A DNA stretch of 64,000 nucleotides from contig JAFGVP010000025.1 in NCBI GenBank assembly GCA_016937945.1, positions 24,284-88,283 on the forward strand, written 5' to 3'. This document shows, in pieces, positions 26,601 through 34,700 of this stretch. This DNA is from Pontiellaceae bacterium (GTDB lineage Bacteria; Verrucomicrobiota; Kiritimatiellia; Kiritimatiellales; Pontiellaceae). The notes beneath the pieces were generated by a model. That model did not search any database, was not told the DNA's origin, and was given only the letters and a program-made list of their open reading frames with translations. Positions within the stretch are counted from its first letter, which is position 1. Each line of letters opens with the position of its first letter. The position numbers and the translations under genes are program-made.

Positions 26601-28460
26601 CGGACCTACTTCATCAATATCAATGCGATCATTTTCAATTTTTATCTTCTCCATGAAAACATAGAGCCCGACATAGTCATCCATCGAAACATTCCCGCCG
26701 GAGACATTTAAGAACACCTCTACAAAATGGGTGCGGACTGCATAATTGCCTGTTAATCCGTATAACAAATGAGCCAGCGGGTTTCTGATGCCGGCGGGGT
26801 CATATCTGAATGGAGCCCAGAGAATCCAGTCGGATTCTGCCGGCATTCCAAAGGGCTTGATGTCGGCATCATCATCGATTCCTTCGCCCCAGGTTTCGAT
26901 CGAAAGGTTCGGTTTGGTTGCGGTGTTCCGTATCGTGCTCTTTCCCCGACGTATCATTCCGGCACGGGTTCCGATGGTAAATTGATTGGTTAAACTCGTT
27001 CGTCCGTTCGCCGCTGGCTCAAAGAACCCCATGAAGGCCCGTTGCTTGACGGGCAAAGCTTCGCCTGTATCGGGTATCGTAGAACTTATCCCCAGATTAT
27101 CCAACACAATGATCGGGAGGTCCGAAGTGAATGATTTAACATCATTCGACAAGAACACATAGGTTTCACTGCTGATTGCCCCTAATGAGTAGCCGGCTTT
27201 AAAACTGCGCGCCCGCAGCATGGTTGTGGATGAAATGGGAATGGGCCCCGAGTACATGGCAGAGGTCGCGGTTGGTTCGGTTCCATCGAGCGTGTAATAA
27301 ATAGCATCCACGTCATTGGTGGCGGAAACCTCAACCGTAAACGGTGATGAATAAACCCCGTCACTTTTTGAAATAAAAACGGGTTCCGAGAGGGTGTTGT
27401 AGGTTGCTGAATTCGCTGTTCCGGGAGTCGGCCTTACTAAAAATCCCAACTCGCCGTCGGAGGTCTCCGTGGCAACCGTTCCATCCAGTTCCGGCACAAT
27501 CAGCATGTCGGAACTGGTCAGTGAGTCGTTCAGACCATGAATGGCTAAAACATTTTCTCCATCTGTCAACAATGATATGAATGTCGAGATATCATACGTT
27601 ACAAAAACTTGAGCATCAGCATCATTATGAAGTGCTGTTGCAGTCGAATTCCAACTTAAGGTCGAGGGGGCATTGGCCGATGCAACTTTCACTCCGTTAA
27701 GGTAGGCAACAAAACCGTCGTCATATTTCATGCGCAACGACAACGATTTAACCCGTGTGGCATCACTGACGGTGAAAGGAATTCGTATATAAACACTGCC
27801 GTTCACCTCGTTCATTTGTGCTTTTACATCGAGATTGATTAAAGATCGATACGTTGTGTTTTCATCATACCCGACGCCGGTATGCCCGTTGATCCATGAA
27901 GCGCTCTCCTTAAAATCAATCAGATGCCAGCCGAGATCATCTGATGAATCAACGGGAACGCGAGCGGAGCATGCAGCGGTTGCGTCGATAAATGTTATGC
28001 TGCTCAATGAGCCCTCCCCGGAAATGCCGTATGTAATGTCGGTCGCCTGAGGAGGATACGCCGGCGTAAATTCATATTCGATCTGTGTGCCGTCTGCCTG
28101 CACTAATGCCAGGTATTCACCGGAGCCGGCCAACTTAAAATTGGTATGTAACTCAGCGCCTGATGCAGAACGGTTTTTATTTGATGCAAAGATGACTAGA
28201 TACGAGTCCGCCGGCATGGTTATCGAGGGAAATTGCCATTTTGTCAGATCATCCACATCGTCCGTCAGATACCAGCCCGTCAGATCGACGGAGACCGCCG
28301 ACGTGTTTTTCAGCTCAATCCAGTCGGAGTATTCCAAATCTTCGTCGAGCCAATTTGTATCATTAACGGCTGAAATTTCGTTAATCACGACCTGTGCATG
28401 CAGTGAAGAATGCAACATCACGAAGAACAATATGCTGATAATCCGGGATGTATTTGTCAT
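23688..28460 (-). CDS. large secreted CotH-kinase-like protein with lamin-tail domains
   Basis: 1590 aa with a signal peptide of ~22 residues. An N-terminal lamin-tail domain (VVINEISAVNDTNW...WIELKN) is followed by a beta-jelly region, a chitobiase/hexosaminidase C-terminal-like domain (YYTLDGTEPTATSAMYSGPI), the CotH domain (~450-850, with VGLYVFMEKIKIENDRIDID and YGPVWDFDRAM, including the DFD metal motif), a second chitobiase-like repeat (YYTTDGSDPRAAGG), and three more lamin-tail units (LTEIHYNPAAPP, GVLINEIIAHTD, VKISGIMYNPVS). It ends in the spacer common to exported proteins here. CotH proteins are protein kinases in spore coats; exported bacterial versions of this layout are uncharacterised. 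It lies 33 bp downstream of the GH76 fusion and is probably co-transcribed with it. Confidence 0.8.
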   Translation of the reverse strand: MTNTSRIISILFFVMLHSSLHAQVVINEISAVNDTNWLDEDLEYSDWIELKNTSAVSVDLTGWYLTDDVDDLTKWQFPSITMPADSYLVIFASNKNRSASGAELHTNFKLAGSGEYLALVQADGTQIEYEFTPAYPPQATDITYGISGEGSLSSITFIDATAACSARVPVDSSDDLGWHLIDFKESASWINGHTGVGYDENTTYRSLINLDVKAQMNEVNGSVYIRIPFTVSDATRVKSLSLRMKYDDGFVAYLNGVKVASANAPSTLSWNSTATALHNDADAQVFVTYDISTFISLLTDGENVLAIHGLNDSLTSSDMLIVPELDGTVATETSDGELGFLVRPTPGTANSATYNTLSEPVFISKSDGVYSSPFTVEVSATNDVDAIYYTLDGTEPTATSAMYSGPIPISSTTMLRARSFKAGYSLGAISSETYVFLSNDVKSFTSDLPIIVLDNLGISSTIPDTGEALPVKQRAFMGFFEPAANGRTSLTNQFTIGTRAGMIRRGKSTIRNTATKPNLSIETWGEGIDDDADIKPFGMPAESDWILWAPFRYDPAGIRNPLAHLLYGLTGNYAVRTHFVEVFLNVSGGNVSMDDYVGLYVFMEKIKIENDRIDIDEVGPLDTMEPNVSGGYILQIDADEGEYGSNPLSGISQPSIFCSEPDLFSIVPEQQSYIENYVATFESLIHQNNPAYTNYFDIQKAVDHHLLNMLTMNPDAFRLSTFLYKPRNGKLSYGPVWDFDRAMESVDYRDDNPLIWNAPSGGTKYFDYEPEAIWWNDLFKYPDFWQAYIDRWQELREGVFSESNIVSIVDSLAAEVAEAKARDIARWTGVNSPRGVYSVPRTGSNGLDGTQQGEINHLKWWLSQRLNWIDSRFLAKPILSQASSPIADTISLTMTASSGHMIYYTTDGSDPRAAGGLPSASASVYSGPLTVPADTIIKARVWNGTAWGSGSVAPYDAPWSGLTEGVYQRLSQKLLLTEIHYNPAAPPAGSAYLNDDFEFVEFRNIGLAPLDLRGYALAGGIAFSFEGSAVESLPAGGFVVVVRNLAAFSSRYDTTGIPIAGEYAQSLGNNGDHLRLEFNGEKLFDISYTDARGWPPGADGGGHSLIPLNESVGAKQFDTLDYYGNWRASSYIGGSPGRADPAPPAGVLINEIIAHTDTGSAPPYDSNDQVELYNPLNSDIVLDKYWYLSDSLSDLEKWNIPTDTIIPAKGWVVFDENDFHPDRLDGFGLDKAGEQIILSHLPGTGDDRIVDAIVFKGQANGASWGRYPDGASYIQTLSPTPDAANQPGPDGVKISGIMYNPVSQPGINTDETLEYVSLKNDSNAAITFNELPDLPNPWRIAGGIEFSFPSDFSLASHADVFLVPFDPDVHPALKVAFCAEYSLNTEAVQLLGPYTGDLSDNGERIRLERPQASDDPESPEDISWIIVDEAVWLDQLPWPREADGSGYALIRAGRNGTDPLSWTTALDADNDRLMDSWEVLYFGSTNAIHGGADDDWDQDGASNYCEQLAGTDPTVASSTFRIIAMDFADHIELSWQSVIGKRYSIGISTNLADGFYTTESIVLPTPPFNTIILPNTRSQQVFYRIDADNE

Positions 28461-28493
28461 GAGATGTCACACCAAACGTTCTGATGGAGTTGA

Positions 28494-31400
28494 TCAATCA
28501 TTGTTCAACTCCGCTTTAAGCCGGAAAAACATCCGGGGTTCTTCGTTCAGGAGAAGGGCGACGCGGGCTTTGACCCACTCATAGGTGCCGTCGCCTTCCG
28601 GTACCGGATCATCAGCAAACACCACCGTCCGTGTTGTCCAGAGGGCCTGATCCAGCGCATCGGTGCTTTCGGCCGAAAATACAATCCCGCGTTCCTGCCA
28701 ATCGGACCGCCGAAGGAAGTTGAACTCCACAAACTGCAGGCCCTCTTCTTCCCTGAAAGTCATCGTCGGAGCACGGCTTTCGCCATCGGATACCCATAGA
28801 TCCGGCACCATCGGGTTTCCTCCGCACACATATTCCCAGAGATTGGCCAGACCGTCACCATCGGGATCCTGACCGGGATCTCGGTCCGCTCCCTCTACCC
28901 CGGCCACATCAAACCATTGGCTCAGGAACTCGCCGGGAGTGGATGGAATGAGGACAGCGGAATCGCCGACTACCCAGATGTTGCGAAATTGTACCGGACC
29001 GGTGGTATTGCCATCATCGGCCAGCAACAAGAGCGGATGGAATCCCGGAGATTCCTCCGGCCAGGATTCGGTCGCCCCGGGAATCGCGACGTTGTCTTGA
29101 ACCAGAACGCCATTCCAATAAACACTCACCCGGGCATCGGAAGTCTTGACGCTACCGTTCCAGCGGGCGGCGGTGAAGTCGATGTCGTAGGTTTGCCAAA
29201 GCCCCTCCCCTGCGCTGGAGTTGCTGTCGGGTGCCGTCACCTGCATTATTGCCGCAGCTCCGTCGATAGCGGGCGACTGGTCCCTCGGCGCATTGAGTAT
29301 CTGGATTTCGTAGCCGTTTTGGAGAACCACGCCGGAGTTCCCCGCCTCCTGCCCCGAGCCGCCCTGCGGCGAGAGCCATTCGAGGTGGAGTTTGAAATCC
29401 TTGAACCCGTAGCGGGTGGAAATATCATTGCCTGCCGGTGAATCCACGACACTCAGACGGTCATTGGCCACGGCCCAGGTTGCAGCGCTTTCATCCTCGT
29501 CGCGCACCCAGTTCTCCGTAAGCGATTCATGGGTTCCATCAAAGAGTACATAAGCTTCCGGCGGAGCAGATGCGGGTGGAGCGTTAACGTAAAGATAGTC
29601 AACGTTCGGTCCGGCTGCGATGGTCGAAACGAGCTGGATCGTATTGTCGCCGGCCTGCAACGGCACCGAAACGCCACTGCTGAGGATCCAGGACGACCAT
29701 CCGCCGCTCACCGCAAAGGGAAGCTGCCGGACCAGCTGGCCATTGACCTTCAGATTGAGCGGCCTGTTGTCGGACCCGCCATTCGCATAGCGGAAGGAGA
29801 TCCAGTGGTTTCCTGCAATTTCCGTCTCAACGTTCCACGTAATGGTTTCCCCGACGGTGGACCCATAGTCTACATAACCGTTTCCGCTGAATCCGCTGTT
29901 TCCGGACTCCGGCGAAGGTCCTGCAAGCGAGGCGGACTCGGCCTCGAGGATTTCGCTGGTTTTCGGCAGAACCCACACATTGCGGAACCGTACCGGACTG
30001 CTGGCCGTGCTGGTGTGGGCTTGAAGCAGGATAGAATGCCGCCCCGGCGTTTCTACGGGCAAGTCCCCTGTTGCCTCCGGGATCTCGACATTGTCGTGTA
30101 TCAGTACCCCGTTCCAGTAGACCGTCATCCGGGCGTCAACCGTTTTGACATTGCCGTTCCAGCGGGCGGCGGTGAAGTCGATGTCGTACGTTTGCCAGTG
30201 CCCGGCCCCGAGGCTGGCGTTGCTGTCGGGCGCTTTATATTGCTGGATGGCACCTGCAGTGTAGGGCCAAGGGGTCTGCTCGCGAGGCGTGTTAAGGATC
30301 TGGATTTCGTAGCTTCCGCCCAGGATCACACCGGAGTTTGCGGCTTCCTGGCCCAGGCCTCCGGGCGGTGCGAGCCATTCGAGATGGAGCTTGTAGTCCC
30401 GGAAATCGGCGACGGTAGAGATGTCATTTGGAGCAGGTGTCTGCACCACTTGCATTGCGTCCTCTGCAACGGTCCAACTGGGGAGACCGTCGTCCATGTC
30501 CCGCTTCCAGTTGGCATCGAGCGATTGCTGGGTGCCATCGAAAAGTACGGTGGCGCCGGCCGGCACGGATTTGGGCGGCGCGTAAACATAAAGCAGGTCA
30601 ATGTTCGGTGCTGAACTGCTGGTTGGAGAGAGCTGGATCGTATTCGAGCCGCTGACCAGAGGTACCATGACGCCCGGCGCATACTCCCATGTTTTCCAAC
30701 TCCCGGTCGGGGAGAAGGGCAAAATCTGGATGGGGGTGCCGTTGACCCGCAGCCGGACCGGACGGTCGGTGGTTCCTCCGTTGCCATAGCGGAAGGAGAT
30801 CCAACGATTGCCCGCAACTTCGGAATTGACCGTCCAGGTAATCGTTTCGCCCAGACTGGCAATGTAGTCCGCAAATCCTGTGCCACGAAAGCCCGACACG
30901 TTGCTTGCAACCACTGCCCCACCCTGCAACAAAGCGTCCTCCGCCTCGTATACGGCGGTTGGGGTTTCTCCAGTCAGATTCTCAACGTAGGATGGATCGA
31001 CCGAGGGGACCACCTGCAGGGCAACCACGGAACCGTAACATCCAAATGAATAGAGCACGGTCGGCGGCTCGGCGGTTGAGGTGCGCCAGTCTGCCCAGGA
31101 CAGATCGTCTGAGTTCCGGATGGCCCACGCTGCTTCGGCGTTTGTCCGGAGCCACGAATAATACTCATCCCAGAGCCCCTGGTCCCTCACCATCCGGGCG
31201 ATCCAGCGAATGCCGATGCCGTTGAATCCGCCCCCGTCACCCGATCGTCCATGATTGGGAAAAACGCCTGCGGAATTGCACATGCTGTAGCGCGTATAGT
31301 CGGTTGCTTTCATGGCGTTTTCCAGATAGGAAATCTCACCCGTGATTCGATACAGCGCACTGCAGGCCCCGACGTAGGTGCCCTGGTTATAGGTGAAATG

Positions 31401-32147
31401 CCAGGTTGTGACGGTGCCGGTACTGCTGATGTTGTCGTCGACCGCGCCGTTGGACTGTACCAGGTTATCATCCATCCAGGCAATGATGGCACGGGCTTTG
31501 TCGAGATAGTCTTCATTTCCGGTAATGTCATAGAGCATACAGGCCACAATGGCGGCCGGACTGTTGGCGCAGGCATTACGCGAGCTGCTGCCGACTTTCC
31601 AATAAATGCCCCCGCCCAGGCTGGTTGCCCACGCGCGGTTCCAGACCGTGTTAAAATTGGCGATTGCACGATCGCGGTAATACGAATTCTCGGTGATCCG
31701 GTAGGCCTTGGTAAAAACAATACATGCCCACAGGATATCGTCGTTATATTCGTTCCATGCCCAGTCAGATCCGTGGTAGCTCAGGAAACCTTCGCAGAGG
31801 GCAGCCAGACGGTCCCTCCGATCCTGACTGGGGGCATGATCGTACGCATCCGCCACCATCTCCATCATGTTGGCCTGCCCCCAGAACCAGGCGTGCCCGC
31901 CATCGGTACTGTCTTTGTAGTAGGCTCGCCCGCCGCTTTGCGCCACATAGAAGGCCTCGTTGAACGCATCAAACATTCGTTCGGCATCCGCATCGTTGAA
32001 AGATGCCGTGTAGGGTTCAACCTGTGAAACAGCGATCAATGGGGCGCAGAAAAAAATCAGCCAAGCCAGTACGCATATGACTGGATAAGACTGAATTACG
32101 CGATCTAGCATCCATGTTTTGCAACGTTTTGAAGGTGGTTTGTTCAT
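28494..32147 (-). CDS. GH76 alpha-1,6-mannanase fused to two CBM-DUF1080 units
   Basis: 1217 aa from the ATG at 32147, which has AGGA about 10 bp upstream; the frame extends to 32180 without a site. After a signal/anchor (~20-42) comes a GH76 (alpha/alpha)6 barrel (~45-390) with the paired catalytic Asp136-Asp137 in NEYNDDILWAC. Then come two copies of a CBM6/35-like domain (EAEDALLQGGA..., and YRFGNGG-type lines with WISFRYGNGG) followed by a DUF1080 domain (YKLHLEWLAPPGG, NSGVILGGSYEIQILN). GH76 cuts alpha-1,6-mannan; DUF1080 proteins act on 3-keto-glycosides. The C terminus has a calcium-loop-like DPGQDPDGDGLANLWEY and an export spacer. A diverged dyad operator lies upstream. Confidence 0.8.
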   Translation of the reverse strand: MNKPPSKRCKTWMLDRVIQSYPVICVLAWLIFFCAPLIAVSQVEPYTASFNDADAERMFDAFNEAFYVAQSGGRAYYKDSTDGGHAWFWGQANMMEMVADAYDHAPSQDRRDRLAALCEGFLSYHGSDWAWNEYNDDILWACIVFTKAYRITENSYYRDRAIANFNTVWNRAWATSLGGGIYWKVGSSSRNACANSPAAIVACMLYDITGNEDYLDKARAIIAWMDDNLVQSNGAVDDNISSTGTVTTWHFTYNQGTYVGACSALYRITGEISYLENAMKATDYTRYSMCNSAGVFPNHGRSGDGGGFNGIGIRWIARMVRDQGLWDEYYSWLRTNAEAAWAIRNSDDLSWADWRTSTAEPPTVLYSFGCYGSVVALQVVPSVDPSYVENLTGETPTAVYEAEDALLQGGAVVASNVSGFRGTGFADYIASLGETITWTVNSEVAGNRWISFRYGNGGTTDRPVRLRVNGTPIQILPFSPTGSWKTWEYAPGVMVPLVSGSNTIQLSPTSSSAPNIDLLYVYAPPKSVPAGATVLFDGTQQSLDANWKRDMDDGLPSWTVAEDAMQVVQTPAPNDISTVADFRDYKLHLEWLAPPGGLGQEAANSGVILGGSYEIQILNTPREQTPWPYTAGAIQQYKAPDSNASLGAGHWQTYDIDFTAARWNGNVKTVDARMTVYWNGVLIHDNVEIPEATGDLPVETPGRHSILLQAHTSTASSPVRFRNVWVLPKTSEILEAESASLAGPSPESGNSGFSGNGYVDYGSTVGETITWNVETEIAGNHWISFRYANGGSDNRPLNLKVNGQLVRQLPFAVSGGWSSWILSSGVSVPLQAGDNTIQLVSTIAAGPNVDYLYVNAPPASAPPEAYVLFDGTHESLTENWVRDEDESAATWAVANDRLSVVDSPAGNDISTRYGFKDFKLHLEWLSPQGGSGQEAGNSGVVLQNGYEIQILNAPRDQSPAIDGAAAIMQVTAPDSNSSAGEGLWQTYDIDFTAARWNGSVKTSDARVSVYWNGVLVQDNVAIPGATESWPEESPGFHPLLLLADDGNTTGPVQFRNIWVVGDSAVLIPSTPGEFLSQWFDVAGVEGADRDPGQDPDGDGLANLWEYVCGGNPMVPDLWVSDGESRAPTMTFREEEGLQFVEFNFLRRSDWQERGIVFSAESTDALDQALWTTRTVVFADDPVPEGDGTYEWVKARVALLLNEEPRMFFRLKAELNND
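28940..30940 (-). repeat. tandem 999-bp CBM-DUF1080 duplication
   Basis: The CBM-DUF1080 unit is present twice in the GH76 fusion gene with an exact 999-bp (333-codon) offset; for example, CCGTTCCAGCGGGCGGCGG occurs at 29155 and 30154. The long near-identical DNA stretches show a recent duplication or ongoing conversion. Confidence 0.75.
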
Positions 32148-32426
32148 CAATAAAATCCTGTTTAAATCAGTCGTGCCCAAACGGACGTCTGCTACTTTCT
32201 CTTAAACAATCAAGGCGTTCCTCGCATTCATCGCTGGACATTTTTTTCAATAAAATGCGAACGGAGTACTACTTGATTGCAGAAAACCAAGGCGATGTCT
32301 GCGCGCAATCTGGCCGAACCGGACCCGCCGAATGCCGCGATCGGTCGACTGCACTTTACGTTGTCATCAATAGTCTCTGCTTTCTTCCATCAGCAACACG
32401 AACTTACGATAGATACGTATCCGGGA

Positions 32427-32448
32427 ACATCGGCATAATTGATGATTT
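32427..32448 (-). promoter_or_regulatory. dyad operator, diverged copy D, in the 32148-32497 gap
   Basis: On the minus strand this reads ATCATCA-ATTA-TGCCGAT with the same AA flank. It matches copy B at 18 of 22 positions. It is 279 bp before the GH76 fusion start, farther than the other copies. Nothing else was recognised in this 350-bp gap. Confidence 0.4.
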
Positions 32449-32497
32449 CAGAAGAGGCAGGAACCGTGGAGAAATCCGTGTAGTCCATCTTTTGGTT

Positions 32498-34108
32498 TTA
32501 TGGAGAGGCCACGGTCTTGTAGTGGCTCCGGACTTCATCGACTGAAAGGACCCGGGAATAAAACGCTATTTCATCAATCATACCCACATAAGGGCGCTTT
32601 GATCTTCTGTCTTCGCTGTCGTTTTCCGGGCTGGACATTTCACAAAAAGCCAAGCGGTACTGGTTGGGTTCAAGTTCTTCTCCGAAGACCAGCGGCAGCT
32701 TTTTTTCCAGCACCCCGTTTACATAAAAACAGACCTGTTCGGCATCACGGGTATAAACCATATGCATCCAACGAGTCGGAATATAACTGGTTTCTGTGAA
32801 CATATTGACCCCGCCGAACTCCGAAGGCAGAGGACGGTATAACGTGCGAATTGCACCGGCCACATGCTGACGAGCCTGCGCCTGCGCCTGTGTTTCAATC
32901 AGGTACAAATGGTCGGTACCACCTCCGGGCCTGATGGAATCAAGCAGATAACAGCCGGCCACGGTGGAGCGGTGGATCTTTTCAGGGCAAACCCATAGCT
33001 CCAATGTAAATGCACTGTCGTTGTCGAGAAAAATATCTTCGTCCGCCATCAGGGCTGAAAAACTTTCGCGATGCGGAAAATAGAGCGCGGTATTGCCATT
33101 CTGAGTTCGTATTTCCGCCTTTTGCCCCTGGTTTCTAAGCAGCAGCGGCAACGCCCCCTCGCTGGCCCATTCGCCATTATCCTTATTTTCAAACGTCCAG
33201 TAATAGTCGGGTCTGGAGGCCTTTACTGCCGCAGCATATTCCTGAATATCCGGTAACGGGGTAAGTTCCGGTTGCGAAAGCACGGCAAACACAGCACCGG
33301 TATCATTTTTCAGCTTTAACTGGCGAGACTTTCGATCGATCAGCAGCGTCTGGTTTTCTGTAACCGACCATTCCCGCTCAGTAGTCTGTTTTTCGTCCAG
33401 TGCAGAAGCAATCACCTCGCCTTCATACACATGCATTTCTGTATTTTGATCGTTGTCGGCATTGACGGCAAACATGGTTCCGACATCCACAAAAGCCGAT
33501 TGTGCAGTTGTGACCTTGAACGAAGCAGAAGTACCGCGCGTTTCGGAAACAGCCCGGCCGTTATAGAGGTGCAGATGCTGATCGGAGCACAGCTCAAACC
33601 GGGCCGGCGCTTCGACTTCAGTCACCGCTCCCGAAAAGAAGTCCAGTCGAACACGCCCTGCCTTCAGTTCAATCGTCTCCTTGCCGATGGAGCTCCCATA
33701 AGTGAGTTCCATATCAGCGGTCCACTGAGCATCTTCCGACGGAAGAAAGACCGCCAGCGGCTCTTTCGGCGGAACATATGAACGGGTTGCAACCGGCGTT
33801 TCTGCGCCGGGGTGATTGCCGACCCAATATCCGATTCCAAGTGCCCCCGCCACGCACGCGGCCAGTCGAAGCAACGGCATGGTTCTACGGTAGCGGGCCC
33901 GCACAACATTATGAGGAATGGCCATACCCTGAGAAGCCGCCAGACAGGACTCCTGATGCATCAGATCGAGATAAATGCTCCGCATTTCAGCATCATCAGA
34001 CAACGCGGCATTCATGGCAGAACGCTCCGGCTCCGTAAGATCCCGGTCCTGCATGGCGCCGATCCAGCGTAACACCTGCCGTTCTTTTTCCTTTCGCTTC
34101 ATCTTCAT
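32498..34108 (-). CDS. FecR-type anti-sigma protein with a LamG domain
   Basis: 536 aa, overlapping the sigma-factor gene stop by ATGA. Residues ~1-70 are a cytoplasmic anti-sigma-like helical part (DLTEPERSAMNAALSDDAEM). One membrane helix follows (~80-97, LAACVAGALGIGYWVG), then a FecR domain (~120-235, ELKAGRVRLDFFSGAVTEVE and SAFVDVGTMFAVNAD). A LamG/concanavalin-like domain (~300-520, DYYWTFENKDNGEW, FTLELWVCPEKI, YVGMIDEIAFYSR) replaces the usual short tail. It probably senses an envelope or polysaccharide signal and releases the sigma factor. This FecR-LamG form is common in PVC bacteria. Confidence 0.8.
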   Translation of the reverse strand: MKMKRKEKERQVLRWIGAMQDRDLTEPERSAMNAALSDDAEMRSIYLDLMHQESCLAASQGMAIPHNVVRARYRRTMPLLRLAACVAGALGIGYWVGNHPGAETPVATRSYVPPKEPLAVFLPSEDAQWTADMELTYGSSIGKETIELKAGRVRLDFFSGAVTEVEAPARFELCSDQHLHLYNGRAVSETRGTSASFKVTTAQSAFVDVGTMFAVNADNDQNTEMHVYEGEVIASALDEKQTTEREWSVTENQTLLIDRKSRQLKLKNDTGAVFAVLSQPELTPLPDIQEYAAAVKASRPDYYWTFENKDNGEWASEGALPLLLRNQGQKAEIRTQNGNTALYFPHRESFSALMADEDIFLDNDSAFTLELWVCPEKIHRSTVAGCYLLDSIRPGGGTDHLYLIETQAQAQARQHVAGAIRTLYRPLPSEFGGVNMFTETSYIPTRWMHMVYTRDAEQVCFYVNGVLEKKLPLVFGEELEPNQYRLAFCEMSSPENDSEDRRSKRPYVGMIDEIAFYSRVLSVDEVRSHYKTVASP

Positions 34109-34632
34109 GAAAACTGTCCTACAGTATGGTTAACGCACTGGAACAACTTAAGTCGCAACCGCTCCATTCGTTTATAAAGTCGTTTAACCGGCAACCGCCA
34201 GCTTTCAGCCAGTTGGCGAATCGTCGACGAAGAACCGTAACGTTGTTCAATCAACACCCGATCTTCCTCATCCAGCTTCTGCATGCATTGTTCCAGTGCC
34301 TGATGCCGCCGCTCCATCTCCGGCTTTTTCCTGAGTGAATCTTCGTGCAGCATATCGATCAGCTCATCGGTAAATATCAGTCGGGAACGTGAACGGCTTT
34401 TGCGGTAGCGCAACACTTCGAAGTAAGCAAAACGAAATGCCCAGTTCACAAAAGGCCTTTCCTCATCATATTCATCAAAGCGCTGCCAGAGGCCCAGTGC
34501 GGTCTCCTGCATAATATCGTTCGCTTCGTTGAAGTTGGGATGCATGGAAAGAATATAACCGAACAGGTCATGATGGTGCCGGGTAATCATGCGGGTATAG
34601 AGGGCATGCCGACTGTTGCTTGCTTCATTCAT
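34105..34632 (-). CDS. sigma-70 family (ECF-like) sigma factor, PVC type
   Basis: 175 aa. Region 2 is at ~15-90 (LFGYILSMHPNFNEANDIMQ, ETALGLWQRFDEYDEERPF, VNWAFRFAYFEVLRYRKS). The region 4 helix-turn-helix lies at ~120-165 (DRVLIEQRYGSSSTIRQLAE, then LPVKRLYKRMERLR). It is the partner of the FecR-LamG protein that follows with an ATGA overlap. Targets are unknown; nearby glycan genes are plausible. It is unrelated in detail to the first sigma factor in the window. The Tat-exported oxidoreductase gene lies 68 bp upstream on the same strand, so read-through is possible. Confidence 0.85.
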   Translation of the reverse strand: MNEASNSRHALYTRMITRHHHDLFGYILSMHPNFNEANDIMQETALGLWQRFDEYDEERPFVNWAFRFAYFEVLRYRKSRSRSRLIFTDELIDMLHEDSLRKKPEMERRHQALEQCMQKLDEEDRVLIEQRYGSSSTIRQLAESWRLPVKRLYKRMERLRLKLFQCVNHTVGQFS

Positions 34633-34700
34633 TCATAAAACCTTTCAACCATCGATTCACCATCATCAGACCACCTGAGATGGAGCCTCATCACCCGAAA

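Noticed and set aside
29529..30614. 361-codon open frame antisense to the GH76-DUF1080 gene
   Set aside because: It runs through the tandem duplication, which repeats the same antisense pattern, and has no recognisable features.
31251..32027. 258-codon antisense open frame over the GH76 domain
   Set aside because: Shadow of a conserved catalytic domain; no ribosome-binding site.
32114..32545. 143-codon plus-strand open frame in the operator-bearing gap
   Set aside because: It overlaps the 5' end of the GH76 gene and the FecR gene end; no motif or start signal.
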